Part shown: positions 19,650-28,669 of the stretch, piece by piece | Layout of the letters: every line of letters begins with the position of its first letter | Numbering within the stretch: position 1 is the stretch's first letter | Source: Sphingobacterium athyrii | GTDB taxonomy: Bacteria > Bacteroidota > Bacteroidia > Sphingobacteriales > Sphingobacteriaceae | Reading direction: 5' to 3' | DNA: 64,000 nucleotides | Assembly (NCBI RefSeq): GCF_003071065.1 | Contig: NZ_QCXX01000002.1 | Span: forward strand, 62,001-126,000 | Position numbers and translations under genes: made by a program | The notes under the pieces: model-generated | What the model was told of the DNA's origin: nothing | The model's input: only the letters and a program-made list of their open reading frames with translations | Databases searched by the model: none

Positions 19650-21551
19650 TTACAATATGCCTAGATTATAACGACCTTTATCGGAACTGCTTACTTCTCT
19701 ATGAAACTGGAAGAAATCTTCGTAGTTACTTGCTGGATAATTCCCTTCGAAGAGCTCCAATTTTCGATACGTTAATAATTTATTTCCTTTTATTTCTGAT
19801 TTAAATTCATATTTACCAAATGGTTTTTCGATGATCTTCTGTTCAGGTGTTATATTTTTTACGATGTTGTCCGGGAGTGTGATGCTAATGCTGTCAATGT
19901 CAATAAACCCACGTTCTATAAAAATATCCTCTGTACGATTTTTATTCTCAGAAATGCTGGATTGTGTATTGAAGATATTGGGCTGGATCAGCATTTTATT
20001 ACCATTTTTCACAGCATAATTTTTAATGAAAATCGTTAGGTTTTCTTCAATAAATGGTTTCTCCTGTTTGTGTTCGGCGTATTTTACCTGGTCGAAATTG
20101 ATATTGTCGATGTTATAATACTCGGCCAATAATTTGGTTTTCTCATTGTTGTTCGCTAAAAGTATCTCCATATGGTTTTCATATTGCGTGCCATAAAACT
20201 TCGTGTTTAAAACACCTTTTATGCTGCCGTCATCAGCGAGTGTCAGGTCAGCATTGCGAAGCTGGAGATTGGTTGAGTTACTATATTTTGGCGTATGCAT
20301 AATCACCCCGCCATTTTCGGTACAGGCAATGACGTCCCTGTCATCCGTAAAATTGCTGAGGAATCCAAAAGGAAGGTTCTGACTGGTACATTCCAGCCAA
20401 GTCGTGTCATTTTTGAAGGGGACGCATAGGATTGCATGATTGCCATCCTGTACGTTTGCAAATGTCTTGTGGAAATTCTCCTTGCGTTTTCCGGCTTCAA
20501 CCATACAATAGTAAGAAGGTATATCAACTGCTGATAACATACTTCTCATATAGTTCACCAGGGCTTTGCAATCACCATATCCTAAACGGTCAACCTCAGA
20601 TGCAGGAAAAGGTTCAAGTCCGCCTATTCCGATCTGAATGCTGATGTATCTCGTGTTTTTTTGCAGATAATCGTATAGAATTTTTGCTTTTTCCCGATCC
20701 GATGAAGCATTCTTTGTCAGTGATATGAATTTCTGTTTTGAGGCTTCGGTAAGATCTTCCTTTTTGCTCAATAATTTGGTTGTAAACCAGTCTCCGTATT
20801 CTTTCCAGTCGCTAAAGTTGCCTTCTTTTCCGTAGTAGACAAAGTTTTTAGGAACGATCAATACACTTGTTCTTTTTAGATTGGGATTGGGGCTATAAGA
20901 CTCCTCTTTTTTAGCGGGAATTTGTTCTGTGCTCCAGATTTTGCTGACTGTTTTGTCGGTTTTCTCCTCTTTAATAGCACCTTTATAGTTTTTTGACTCG
21001 ATGCGGAATTCAGTGCCAATCGGTGTTATAAATTGATAGCTGCTTTTTTCAATGGAAACATTGTTCGAAACTTCAGGAGTCCATGAAGGAATAATCAAGT
21101 TTTGTTTATGTTTTACTTCGTATTGATATTCAATTGTATAGGGGTAACTGTGGTAATCGGGAACATAGAGCTTCATCCTCGAATCCGCAAACATCGTACT
21201 GTTGTCGACAGCACTAAGATCTTTAAAATCCTTACTTGCTATTTTTTTCTGTAATATCCCCATCTCATTATAAATCGCTCCTTTGATGCTCTTGATCTCA
21301 TTTGATTTGTTATAATGTATTGGAAGGGCAGCATAGTAATCCCCATTTTTATTATAAACGGTAATGGCGCGCGTGACGGTTTCAATAACTTGCTCCGGGG
21401 ATTTTACGTCCACCACGGTTTTGTCATTTCTAACGGTGGCTACGGCCCGGCTCTTTAATGCACTCGGAATGTTGGCAATATCATAGTTATCTTGTCCAAT
21501 AGCGGCAATTGGAAGGAGGAAATAGATTAAATTGGCAATTAACGTTTTCAT
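19650..21551 (-). CDS. DUF3857/transglutaminase-like secreted protein (second of a pair)
   Basis: A 633-aa protein with signal peptide, an N-terminal DUF3857 domain (about residues 60-220), a transglutaminase-like domain (about 270-400) and a C-terminal DUF2569-like beta region. The transglutaminase Cys motif is intact: LGYGDCKALVNYMRSML near residue 330, with a downstream NHAILCVPF His. Such proteins occur widely in Bacteroidetes as periplasmic or outer-membrane-facing proteins of unknown function. Its start overlaps the stop of the upstream paralogue by 4 bp (ATGA type), so the two are translationally coupled. Confidence 0.82.
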   Translation of the reverse strand: MKTLIANLIYFLLPIAAIGQDNYDIANIPSALKSRAVATVRNDKTVVDVKSPEQVIETVTRAITVYNKNGDYYAALPIHYNKSNEIKSIKGAIYNEMGILQKKIASKDFKDLSAVDNSTMFADSRMKLYVPDYHSYPYTIEYQYEVKHKQNLIIPSWTPEVSNNVSIEKSSYQFITPIGTEFRIESKNYKGAIKEEKTDKTVSKIWSTEQIPAKKEESYSPNPNLKRTSVLIVPKNFVYYGKEGNFSDWKEYGDWFTTKLLSKKEDLTEASKQKFISLTKNASSDREKAKILYDYLQKNTRYISIQIGIGGLEPFPASEVDRLGYGDCKALVNYMRSMLSAVDIPSYYCMVEAGKRKENFHKTFANVQDGNHAILCVPFKNDTTWLECTSQNLPFGFLSNFTDDRDVIACTENGGVIMHTPKYSNSTNLQLRNADLTLADDGSIKGVLNTKFYGTQYENHMEILLANNNEKTKLLAEYYNIDNINFDQVKYAEHKQEKPFIEENLTIFIKNYAVKNGNKMLIQPNIFNTQSSISENKNRTEDIFIERGFIDIDSISITLPDNIVKNITPEQKIIEKPFGKYEFKSEIKGNKLLTYRKLELFEGNYPASNYEDFFQFHREVSSSDKGRYNLGIL

Positions 21552-23524
21552 TTTTTTGTGGTTAATCTAATATCTAATTTTTGCTGTTGTATAATACGTG
21601 AATAAAGCTCTTTTAAGGAGAAGTACTCGTCTACCGTGAATATGGGCTTGTTAAAACTCAGGCTTCCCAGAACTTCCAGTTTATTGTCATTTAGTTGTGT
21701 CATATATTTATATCGCGCAGCGGATTCAGGAAGAGCCAAAGATACGTTTTGAGGTTTATCAGTTACGTCATATTGTTCCGGGATTTCCAATTGGATAGTA
21801 TATTGAAGCTTAGACTTAAATCCCATATCTACCGGATAGGTACGGTCCTGAATTTTGAATGGATTATAGGATATACGGTCGATGACGTTAGGAGCAAACG
21901 ATAATATAGTACTTCCTTCTTGCTTATTGACATCTAGTGTAATATCAAATGTCTCGTTTAATACCTGATCAACCTCGTTGAGATGTTCAATTTTAGCATT
22001 TGTAAGGCTGACGTTGGGCATCTCTTCATCCAGTTTCTCCCAATATTCTTCGAGGGAGTTGAATTTGGCGATATGTTGTCTTTTCAAAAGCGCTTTATTG
22101 CCTTGACTGCTTATGGTGAGTGTTCCTTTAAGCTGGCCTTGGTCGTTTAGTACGCCTATCAAGGTATAGTATTGTTCGGATATCTCTTCGGAAGCTAATG
22201 GAAACCAGTCTGAACTCTTTTTGGAGTATATGATTCTGCCGCGTTCATTGAGACATTGTAGTGGCAATGAGCCAAAGGGAAGATAGGTGTTCGATGCATC
22301 CAGTTTATATTTTGTTCCATCGATGTCAACGCAGGCGATAACATAGTCAAAATCTGATAATACAGGGAATAGTGAATTTGGGGTGCCATTTCGTCTAGTC
22401 GATAGAATAATTGGATAAGCGTCTAAATCCGCAGCCTGTAAAGCCGTGACCAGCGCTAAATTGATATCACCAATATTGCCGGTTCTTTTTTCCAAAGCTT
22501 TTTCGATTCCGCTTTCTGCATATTTCCCGAGATAGTTATTCCATTTTATCTGTTTCTTGATATAGTCATAGATTTTGTTGGCCTTTACCAATTTTGAATC
22601 ATTTGGAGATAAAAGCGTTGACAAGGTAGTTTTGAAGAGATCTGTTTTCTTCAATTGTCCACCAAAGGTCTTCTCATTCATTAATTCTGTGTCAACATCT
22701 TTCCATGTCTTACTAAAGGTTTTTTTAACACCGGTACTTGGATAGAATATAGATTCGAGTTCATAATATATTGCGGATTTAAAATTTTTTGGAGAAGTCA
22801 TAAAGTCTTCTTCAATAAAAGCTGGAATATTGGACATCGTATAGGTGAGCTTTGAACAATCCATTCTTATTCCATCCAAAAAGAGATATTCCTTCAAAAC
22901 TTCTCCTTTTTTTTGGTCATCCAGTTTATATGGACCACGCAATACGACATTATAAGTAAAAGATGCAGGTATAATAGCGATACATTGGCTCTTTAATTTA
23001 GGAATATCATCCTGAAATACCCATGTCTTAAAATTAAATAGATCCTGTTCGAGTGTTCGATAAGAAACTTCTATGATGGATCCTTCTTTAATATTGGGAA
23101 GCGTAAATTTATTCAGATCAAGGTAAGCCGAGTAATTTTCTTTAAAAACCTTTTTATTCTCAAGTTCTGTTCGATTGATCTGCCCGTTTTCCAAATTGTA
23201 GGTAACAGCCTTTAACTCGTCCAGATGGTCACGGATATAACTCCCTCTTTTGTAGGATGGTATTTCGAAGTTAGCTTTTTTAAATCCTTCTTTGTTATTT
23301 ATACGAATAAGCACATGGTACTCATGCATTAATTTTACCCGGTGGTCATAGTCATCGACGAAGACTGCGCTTTGCCCAAATTCTTTTAAGACAATAGCAT
23401 CGGCATTACTGTCGAGTGGCGTAGGCGAAAAATCCGAAATAGAGATTCTACCAAAATCGAAATTTTGACCAAATATAGTTGGACAAAAATAAAATATTAA
23501 AAATAGCGTTAAAAAATGGCGCAT
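21548..23524 (-). CDS. DUF3857/transglutaminase-like secreted protein (first of a pair, degenerate Cys motif)
   Basis: A 658-aa paralogue of the next gene: signal peptide (about 1-19, ending FGQ), DUF3857 domain, transglutaminase-like domain, C-terminal beta region. At the place of the GDCK motif it reads NIGDINLALVTALQ, so the catalytic Cys is replaced by Ile. It may serve as a non-catalytic partner of its neighbour. Coupled to it by a 4-bp overlap. Confidence 0.8.
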   Translation of the reverse strand: MRHFLTLFLIFYFCPTIFGQNFDFGRISISDFSPTPLDSNADAIVLKEFGQSAVFVDDYDHRVKLMHEYHVLIRINNKEGFKKANFEIPSYKRGSYIRDHLDELKAVTYNLENGQINRTELENKKVFKENYSAYLDLNKFTLPNIKEGSIIEVSYRTLEQDLFNFKTWVFQDDIPKLKSQCIAIIPASFTYNVVLRGPYKLDDQKKGEVLKEYLFLDGIRMDCSKLTYTMSNIPAFIEEDFMTSPKNFKSAIYYELESIFYPSTGVKKTFSKTWKDVDTELMNEKTFGGQLKKTDLFKTTLSTLLSPNDSKLVKANKIYDYIKKQIKWNNYLGKYAESGIEKALEKRTGNIGDINLALVTALQAADLDAYPIILSTRRNGTPNSLFPVLSDFDYVIACVDIDGTKYKLDASNTYLPFGSLPLQCLNERGRIIYSKKSSDWFPLASEEISEQYYTLIGVLNDQGQLKGTLTISSQGNKALLKRQHIAKFNSLEEYWEKLDEEMPNVSLTNAKIEHLNEVDQVLNETFDITLDVNKQEGSTILSFAPNVIDRISYNPFKIQDRTYPVDMGFKSKLQYTIQLEIPEQYDVTDKPQNVSLALPESAARYKYMTQLNDNKLEVLGSLSFNKPIFTVDEYFSLKELYSRIIQQQKLDIRLTTKK

Positions 23525-23590
23525 AACTTAGGCGTAATTTGTTTACGAATATAAGTTTTTGTCCAAAATTAAACGATAGCTTTAAAAATA

Positions 23591-23965
23591 TTATTTGTCT
23601 ATTTGTAGTAGATTGTTAATGACTTCGGTGATATTATCGATATCTTCACCATCCTCCAGCATCGAAAACGCGAGATATGTTGCATAGATCTCAGGACTGA
23701 ATTTAACATGTTTGTCTGAAATAAACTTGTCGATCTGCTGCTCATTGCATTCGAAATTTATACTTTGCAACTCGTTGAACAGGTTGGTTGAGATTGTTTG
23801 ATGATTTTCCCCACAGGCAAATCCTGCAATAATATGGAATAGAAATTTATCGGTTATTTCGTCATCTTCCTTTTTGAACATAGCACGAATATGCTTATAA
23901 TCGAATTTAGTTTTTGCACTATTGACTATAGTGTCCCAAATCTGATACTCCGCTTTTGTCTCCAT
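23591..23965 (-). CDS. Hypothetical protein, acidic, 124 aa
   Basis: Small, soluble, helix-rich acidic protein without signal peptide or membrane segment. It has one Cys-containing stretch (FACGENHQT) but no family motif that I recognise. It lies 66 bp upstream of the DUF3857 pair on the same strand. Codon use and even amino acid composition support a real gene; function unknown. Confidence 0.65.
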   Translation of the reverse strand: METKAEYQIWDTIVNSAKTKFDYKHIRAMFKKEDDEITDKFLFHIIAGFACGENHQTISTNLFNELQSINFECNEQQIDKFISDKHVKFSPEIYATYLAFSMLEDGEDIDNITEVINNLLQIDK

Positions 23966-24094
23966 AGCTCACTTTAAATTTATATTGGTATAAGCAATAT
24001 ACTAAAAATAATTTTATTTTGGGCAAGGATGGAAGCAAGATTTCTTTGGAAGTGGCGTGTATGCTATTTTTTTTGTACGCCATCCAGACGCAAA

Positions 24095-24211
24095 TTAAGA
24101 CATTAAGAGGTTGAAAATCATTTCACCTAATAAACATCCCAATAAGATGCCGGAAATAACGGATAGACTTATTTTTAACCAGATAGGGCTTGTTGTTAAC
24201 GCTAATTTCAT
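24095..24211 (-). CDS. Possible 38-residue membrane peptide
   Basis: A short frame that encodes a basic N-terminus followed by one hydrophobic helix (LKISLSVISGILLGCLLGEM) and ends with Ser. An in-frame ATG at 24226 would add five residues. It has the look of a single-pass small membrane protein, but there is no ribosome binding site or homologue to support it. The rest of the 23966-24397 interval is AT-rich and I see nothing else in it. Confidence 0.3.
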   Translation of the reverse strand: MKLALTTSPIWLKISLSVISGILLGCLLGEMIFNLLMS

Positions 24212-24397
24212 GCTGTAAAAATGCATTAAAAAAATCCGTTAAGAAAGAATTTTGCTGGAGAAAAAGCCTATTGTAGTCATATCATGACATGAAACTATGG
24301 GCTTTGTGGTATGATAATTGAAAATTAATATTTGAATTCGATTTTTTTAGTAATTTAAGTCGGAAAATGATTTTTTGAAATAGCCTGATTTATAATT

Positions 24398-24922
24398 ATG
24401 ATGACACGAATAGTATTGACAGTATTTCTGTTTACAATGGCAAAGATGGGGCTGGGGCAGCAGTTGAATATTGATAAGATCCGGAAAGATTATGCTGAGG
24501 CCGTTAAGGATGAGGATTTATGTGAACGGAATTTTGAAATACTCGATGAAGGTGCTAAATCCACTACAGAAAAAGTTTACCGGGCGGCTTATGAGATATT
24601 AATGGCTAAACACATGGGTAACCCCTTTAAAAAAGTCGGTCAGTTTAAAGAAGGTAAGAAGCATTTGGAAGAATTGATTAAAGATAATCCCAATCATATA
24701 GAAGCCAGGTTTATTCGATGGAGTGTGCAGGTCCACGCGCCTTCATTTTTGGGATATAAAGATAATATTATTGAAGATAAGAACTTCCTTATCAAAAATC
24801 TTCATAAGTTGCCAAATGAAGAAGCAAAATCAATCATTTACAATTACCTGAAAGGAGCCAATTCCTATCTGAAAGGGGGGCAGATATTCACTACGGTTGA
24901 TTTAAAGGAACTTGGACAATAG
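24398..24922 (+). CDS. Hypothetical exported protein, 174 aa
   Basis: A signal peptide (about residues 1-20, ending GLGQ) is followed by a helical, charged mature part with a TPR-like segment (KKHLEELIKDNPNHIEARFIRWSV near residues 85-108). No catalytic motif seen. Likely periplasmic; function unknown. The OmpA-type lipoprotein gene follows 102 bp later on the same strand, so an envelope role is plausible but not shown. Confidence 0.65.
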   Translation: MMTRIVLTVFLFTMAKMGLGQQLNIDKIRKDYAEAVKDEDLCERNFEILDEGAKSTTEKVYRAAYEILMAKHMGNPFKKVGQFKEGKKHLEELIKDNPNHIEARFIRWSVQVHAPSFLGYKDNIIEDKNFLIKNLHKLPNEEAKSIIYNYLKGANSYLKGGQIFTTVDLKELGQ

Positions 24923-25024
24923 ACGTTAAAGGATGTTAATTCAATAGAATGCTATTTTTTTGGCTGCAATATTGCTTTATTTTAGTTCGACGAATTAATT
25001 CAACATCTACAAAATTAGAATGCT

Positions 25025-25903
25025 ATGAAGAATATAGTTTTTCCGATGTCCATACTGACCGCAAGTTTACTTTTTACGGCATGTGGTGTCAGTAAAAAAA
25101 CATATGTAGGTTTGCAGACAGAGTATAAAACCTTGCAGACACAATATCAGGATAGCCAACTTCAATTGACTGAAAGTCGGTCACGGATTAAGAGTTTGGA
25201 AGATCAATTGGCTTCAGAACGGCAAAATAATGCTGATCTTAAGGCGGCTTATGCAGCGTTACAAAGTTCTCTGGATAAGAGTATCAATCAAAACTCACAG
25301 GGAAATGTCAATATTTCCAAACTTGTTGATGAAATCAATGCTTCAAATAAGTATATCAAACATCTTGTTGAAACAAAGAACAAGTCTGACTCGTTGAATT
25401 TGGTGTTGACAAATAACCTGACTCGATCACTGAGCCGTGAGGAGTTACAGGAGGTTGATGTTCAGGTTTTAAAAGGTGTAGTATATATATCGCTAGCAGA
25501 TAATATGCTGTACAAGTCTGGTAGTTATGAAATCAGTGATCGTGCTGACATGACGCTGAGCAAAATAGCGAAGATTATTCAGGATTACAGAGATTACGAA
25601 GTATTGATTGAGGGTAATACAGATACTGACCCCATTTCAAAACCAAACATCCGGAACAACTGGGATTTAAGTACATTAAGAGCTTCTTCTGTTGTTCAGG
25701 CCTTACAGACTAAGTACGGAGTGGATCCCAAGCGATTGACAGCAGGGGGTAGAGGAGAGTATAATCCTGTTGCAGATAATTCAACCGCTCTTGGAAAGCA
25801 ACGCAACCGTAGGACACAGATTATTATTACACCGAAGCTGGATCAATTTATGGAATTGATTGATAAAGCCCCGGAGCCAACTGAGGTAACACCGGAACAA
25901 TAA
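25025..25903 (+). CDS. OmpA-family lipoprotein
   Basis: A 292-aa lipoprotein: signal peptide with lipobox LLFTAC (Cys near residue 20), a coiled-coil region (about 25-120) and a C-terminal OmpA peptidoglycan-binding domain (about 165-280) with the GNTDTDPIS and NWDLSTLRASSVVQAL blocks and the NRRTQIII end. It probably links the outer membrane to peptidoglycan. Monocistronic, with its own terminator. Confidence 0.88.
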   Translation: MKNIVFPMSILTASLLFTACGVSKKTYVGLQTEYKTLQTQYQDSQLQLTESRSRIKSLEDQLASERQNNADLKAAYAALQSSLDKSINQNSQGNVNISKLVDEINASNKYIKHLVETKNKSDSLNLVLTNNLTRSLSREELQEVDVQVLKGVVYISLADNMLYKSGSYEISDRADMTLSKIAKIIQDYRDYEVLIEGNTDTDPISKPNIRNNWDLSTLRASSVVQALQTKYGVDPKRLTAGGRGEYNPVADNSTALGKQRNRRTQIIITPKLDQFMELIDKAPEPTEVTPEQ

Positions 25904-25946
25904 GTTAATCCCAATATCGCTCCGTGGAGCGATAGGAGATACTGTT

Positions 25947-25991
25947 TAAATAAAAAATCCTTTCCGATCTTTGGAAAGGATTTTTTATTTA
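25947..25991. terminator. Bidirectional terminator
   Basis: A perfect 19-bp inverted repeat (25947-25965 with 25973-25991), loop GATCTTT, core ATCCTTTCC / GGAAAGGAT, with A-tract and T-tract flanks. It serves the convergent OmpA and gluconate dehydrogenase genes and overlaps the stop codon of the latter. Confidence 0.9.
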
Positions 25992-26624
25992 CCCGAAAAA
26001 TTTACTTGGATCAAAACCATGTTCCTTCAGTACATCGTCTGGAACACCGTTCCAGACCCCCGGTTTATTGCCGGCATATCCTATATCTTTGATACCTATC
26101 TCACTGGTATAAAATCCGGAAGAGGTGAGGTTGCGCATCAATGAAAAGAACGCGGCGCCCTGTTGCATTTCTGGTTTTGCCAGCTCAGGATAAGCAATTT
26201 CATCTACGAGTGCAAGTTGATCTTTGCTGGCACACTTTATAAATACATTACCATACCGTCTTTTAGACTGAAGATCCAGCCAACGTAGACCGCCCCGCAT
26301 CGGGATCTTATTGTCGGGTAAATCTTTGACAATAAACTCGATAAAATCGGGCACTCCCGCCTCTGAAGCACTTCCTGATGTGCTGTCCTTTGGAATAATG
26401 ATATCGGCTAAAACAGTAATTGTTGCCATTTCATGTTCATCAAAAAACTTTTCTGCCTTTAACTGCGCTGTCCTTTCATATTCAAAATCCTGAACACCGG
26501 GCAATTTATCCGCATTATTTGCAGTTGTAGCGTTTTTAGCGTCTTTGGAATTACAAGCTGCGGTTAAAAGACCAGATCCAGCCGCAATAAAGCCTAATGC
26601 TTTTAGAGATTCTCTTCTATTCAT
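25989..26624 (-). CDS. Gluconate 2-dehydrogenase subunit 3-like protein
   Basis: A 211-aa protein starting with a twin-arginine type signal (MNRRESLKALGFIAAGSG) and a lipobox-like LLTAAC, followed by the subunit 3 domain (FFDEHEMATITVLADIIIPKD near residues 60-80). Such subunits assist folding, export or activity of the GMC catalytic subunit. It starts 3 bp after the GMC gene on the same strand, so the two form one complex operon. No cytochrome c subunit is nearby. Confidence 0.87.
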   Translation of the reverse strand: MNRRESLKALGFIAAGSGLLTAACNSKDAKNATTANNADKLPGVQDFEYERTAQLKAEKFFDEHEMATITVLADIIIPKDSTSGSASEAGVPDFIEFIVKDLPDNKIPMRGGLRWLDLQSKRRYGNVFIKCASKDQLALVDEIAYPELAKPEMQQGAAFFSLMRNLTSSGFYTSEIGIKDIGYAGNKPGVWNGVPDDVLKEHGFDPSKFFG

Positions 26625-26627
26625 GCT

Positions 26628-28364
26628 TTAACCATTTAATTTTTTCTTTTCCTGTAATATGTATTCTGCCGTGCGCATTGATAGAGCCAGAATTGTCCAT
26701 GTGAGATTTTTATCACCTTGTTGTACAAATGGACCGGCGTCTACTACATAGAGATTTTTGCAGTCATGGGCTTGTCCCCATTTGTTTAATACTGAAGTTT
26801 TAGGATCATTGCCCATTCGGGTTGTGCCCCCTTCATGAATAATTTTTCCTGGGGCTTCCAAACCGTATAAGGTATCTGCACCCGGAATTTTAGACGTAAT
26901 GACAGCACCCATTTCATGCATAATGGATTGAAATGTTTCTTGCATGTGTTTGGCTTGTGCTATTTCTTCATTTGCCCATTTGTAATTAAAGCGGAGTACC
27001 GGAATGCCAAATTTGTCAACTTGGTTAGGGTCAATTTCACAATAATTATCTTTTCTTGCCAATGCTGTACCGCGACCTGCCATACCAACATTTGCACCAT
27101 AGTAGCTGCGGAAATCTTCTTTCAGCGCTGTGCCATATCCGCCTTTCGCTTTTGTTTTTCCATTGGCACCTTTTCCGGTATCATTTACGTTTGGTACCCA
27201 GTTTAAAAAGCCATAGGATGGCATATGCAAACCACCGCCGTATTCAATATGATAACCTCTTGGGAAATTCAGTTTTGCGTTGTCTTCCCACCATGGTGAA
27301 TAGATATGCACGCTCCCCACCCCGTCTTCGTTATATCTCTTACGATCGAGAAGTTGGGGTAAATATCCAGACAGGCTGGCTCCAGTCGAATCATGGAGAT
27401 ATCTTCCGACTAAGCCACTGCTATTTCCTACACCGCCGGGGTGCGATTTCGATTTTGAATTTAGCATGATCCGGGCGCTTTCGCAGGCACTCGCACCCAG
27501 AATAACCGTTTTTCCTTTTACGGTATATTCTTGTAAATCTTTTGTGTCAACATAGGAAACTCCAGTAGCGATGCCCTCATCGTTGGTCAATACTTCCCGA
27601 ACCATTGCATTGTCGATCACTTTTAGATTCCCGGTTTTCATTGCTGGAATCACCAGGCAAGATGATGATGAGAAATCCCCATATACTTTACATGCACGGC
27701 CGCATTGTCCGCAATAGAAACAGGTCCCTCTGTCTTTAATGTCTTTGGAAACCTCGGTCAGTACCGCACCACGCCCCGGAATGACAGGTACACCGGCTTT
27801 CTTGGCGCCTTTTGCAATATATAATTCGTTGAGTCGAGGTTTTGGAGGTTTCATAAAAATACCATCAGGTTCGTTATGTATGCCCTCCGCTGTTCCATAA
27901 ATACCGATCATGCGGTCTACGCGATCATAAAATGGTTTCACTTCATCATAAGTGATCGGCCATTCATCCGTGACCCCATCTTTCGGTTTAAAATCATCAG
28001 GTCCCATCCGCAAAGATATACGTCCCCAGTGATTTGTTCGACCACCCAGCATTCTTGCTCTGAACCATTCGAATTCGGTTCCATTTACTTTACTGTAAGG
28101 CTCGCCCTCAAGTTGCCAACCGCCAAAGGCAGCGTCGAAATCGCCAAAAGGCCGTGTGGTACCGGCTCCTCTTCGTGGGGACTCCCATGGCCAACGTAAC
28201 TGTAACGAATCTTTTGCCGGATCATAAAAGGGACCAGCCTCCAGCATCAATACTTTGAGACCTGCATGCGCCAGGATATATCCGGCCATACCCCCTCCGG
28301 CACCAGAGCCGACTACGATCGCGTCAAACAATTCGGGATTTTCTTTAATTTGATAATTTGACAT
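26628..28364 (-). CDS. GMC-family oxidoreductase (catalytic subunit)
   Basis: A 578-aa FAD-dependent enzyme with the N-terminal fold FDAIVVGSGAGGGMAGYILAHAG, a GRTNHWGRISLRM block, a cysteine cluster CFYCGQCGRACKVYGDFSS near residue 210 and the C-terminal GMC_oxred_C region with HEGGTTRMGNDP and NLYVVDAGPFVQQ. It resembles membrane-bound gluconate/sorbose-type dehydrogenases of Bacteroidetes; the sugar or polyol substrate is unknown. It has no signal peptide and may be carried through the Tat route by its small partner. Confidence 0.87.
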   Translation of the reverse strand: MSNYQIKENPELFDAIVVGSGAGGGMAGYILAHAGLKVLMLEAGPFYDPAKDSLQLRWPWESPRRGAGTTRPFGDFDAAFGGWQLEGEPYSKVNGTEFEWFRARMLGGRTNHWGRISLRMGPDDFKPKDGVTDEWPITYDEVKPFYDRVDRMIGIYGTAEGIHNEPDGIFMKPPKPRLNELYIAKGAKKAGVPVIPGRGAVLTEVSKDIKDRGTCFYCGQCGRACKVYGDFSSSSCLVIPAMKTGNLKVIDNAMVREVLTNDEGIATGVSYVDTKDLQEYTVKGKTVILGASACESARIMLNSKSKSHPGGVGNSSGLVGRYLHDSTGASLSGYLPQLLDRKRYNEDGVGSVHIYSPWWEDNAKLNFPRGYHIEYGGGLHMPSYGFLNWVPNVNDTGKGANGKTKAKGGYGTALKEDFRSYYGANVGMAGRGTALARKDNYCEIDPNQVDKFGIPVLRFNYKWANEEIAQAKHMQETFQSIMHEMGAVITSKIPGADTLYGLEAPGKIIHEGGTTRMGNDPKTSVLNKWGQAHDCKNLYVVDAGPFVQQGDKNLTWTILALSMRTAEYILQEKKKLNG

Positions 28365-28669
28365 AATTAAATTGAGTAATTAATTGAATACCCGATGAGA
28401 TACATTTCTTGAGCGATTTAGCTATCTATGGGACGGTTCAATTAATTGATGGTTATTGTTTCATGTTTAAAATCATCGTGAATATATTGATAAAATTTTA
28501 TTTTTTTTCAATTTAATTTATCGTTTTAGCAAGTTTCTAAATAAAGAATAGAAGATTGTTACAAATGTCGTGTTGATTATTTGAATGAAACGAGCATGAT
28601 GTGGGTGCCCAGCGTAAAATGGTACCGATATTACTCGCACAAGAAATATCGGTTACCGCTTGATCTGAC
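28365..28669. other. Intergenic region between the GMC gene and the ABC-F gene
   Basis: About 305 bp, AT-rich. The left part should hold the promoter of the leftward GMC operon, but no full TAnnTTTG match was found. The right end holds a hairpin (separate entry). No gene or RNA was recognised. Confidence 0.4.
28621..28657 (-). terminator. Probable terminator of the ABC-F gene
   Basis: GGTACCGATATT (28621-28632) pairs with AATATCGGTTACC (28645-28657) with one bulge. It lies 13 bp past the ABC-F stop codon in the direction of transcription; the following T-stretch is short. Confidence 0.5.

Noticed and set aside
27056..27469. 137-codon frame opposite the GMC gene
   Set aside because: Antisense shadow of a conserved oxidoreductase; rich in His, Cys and Arg without domain features.
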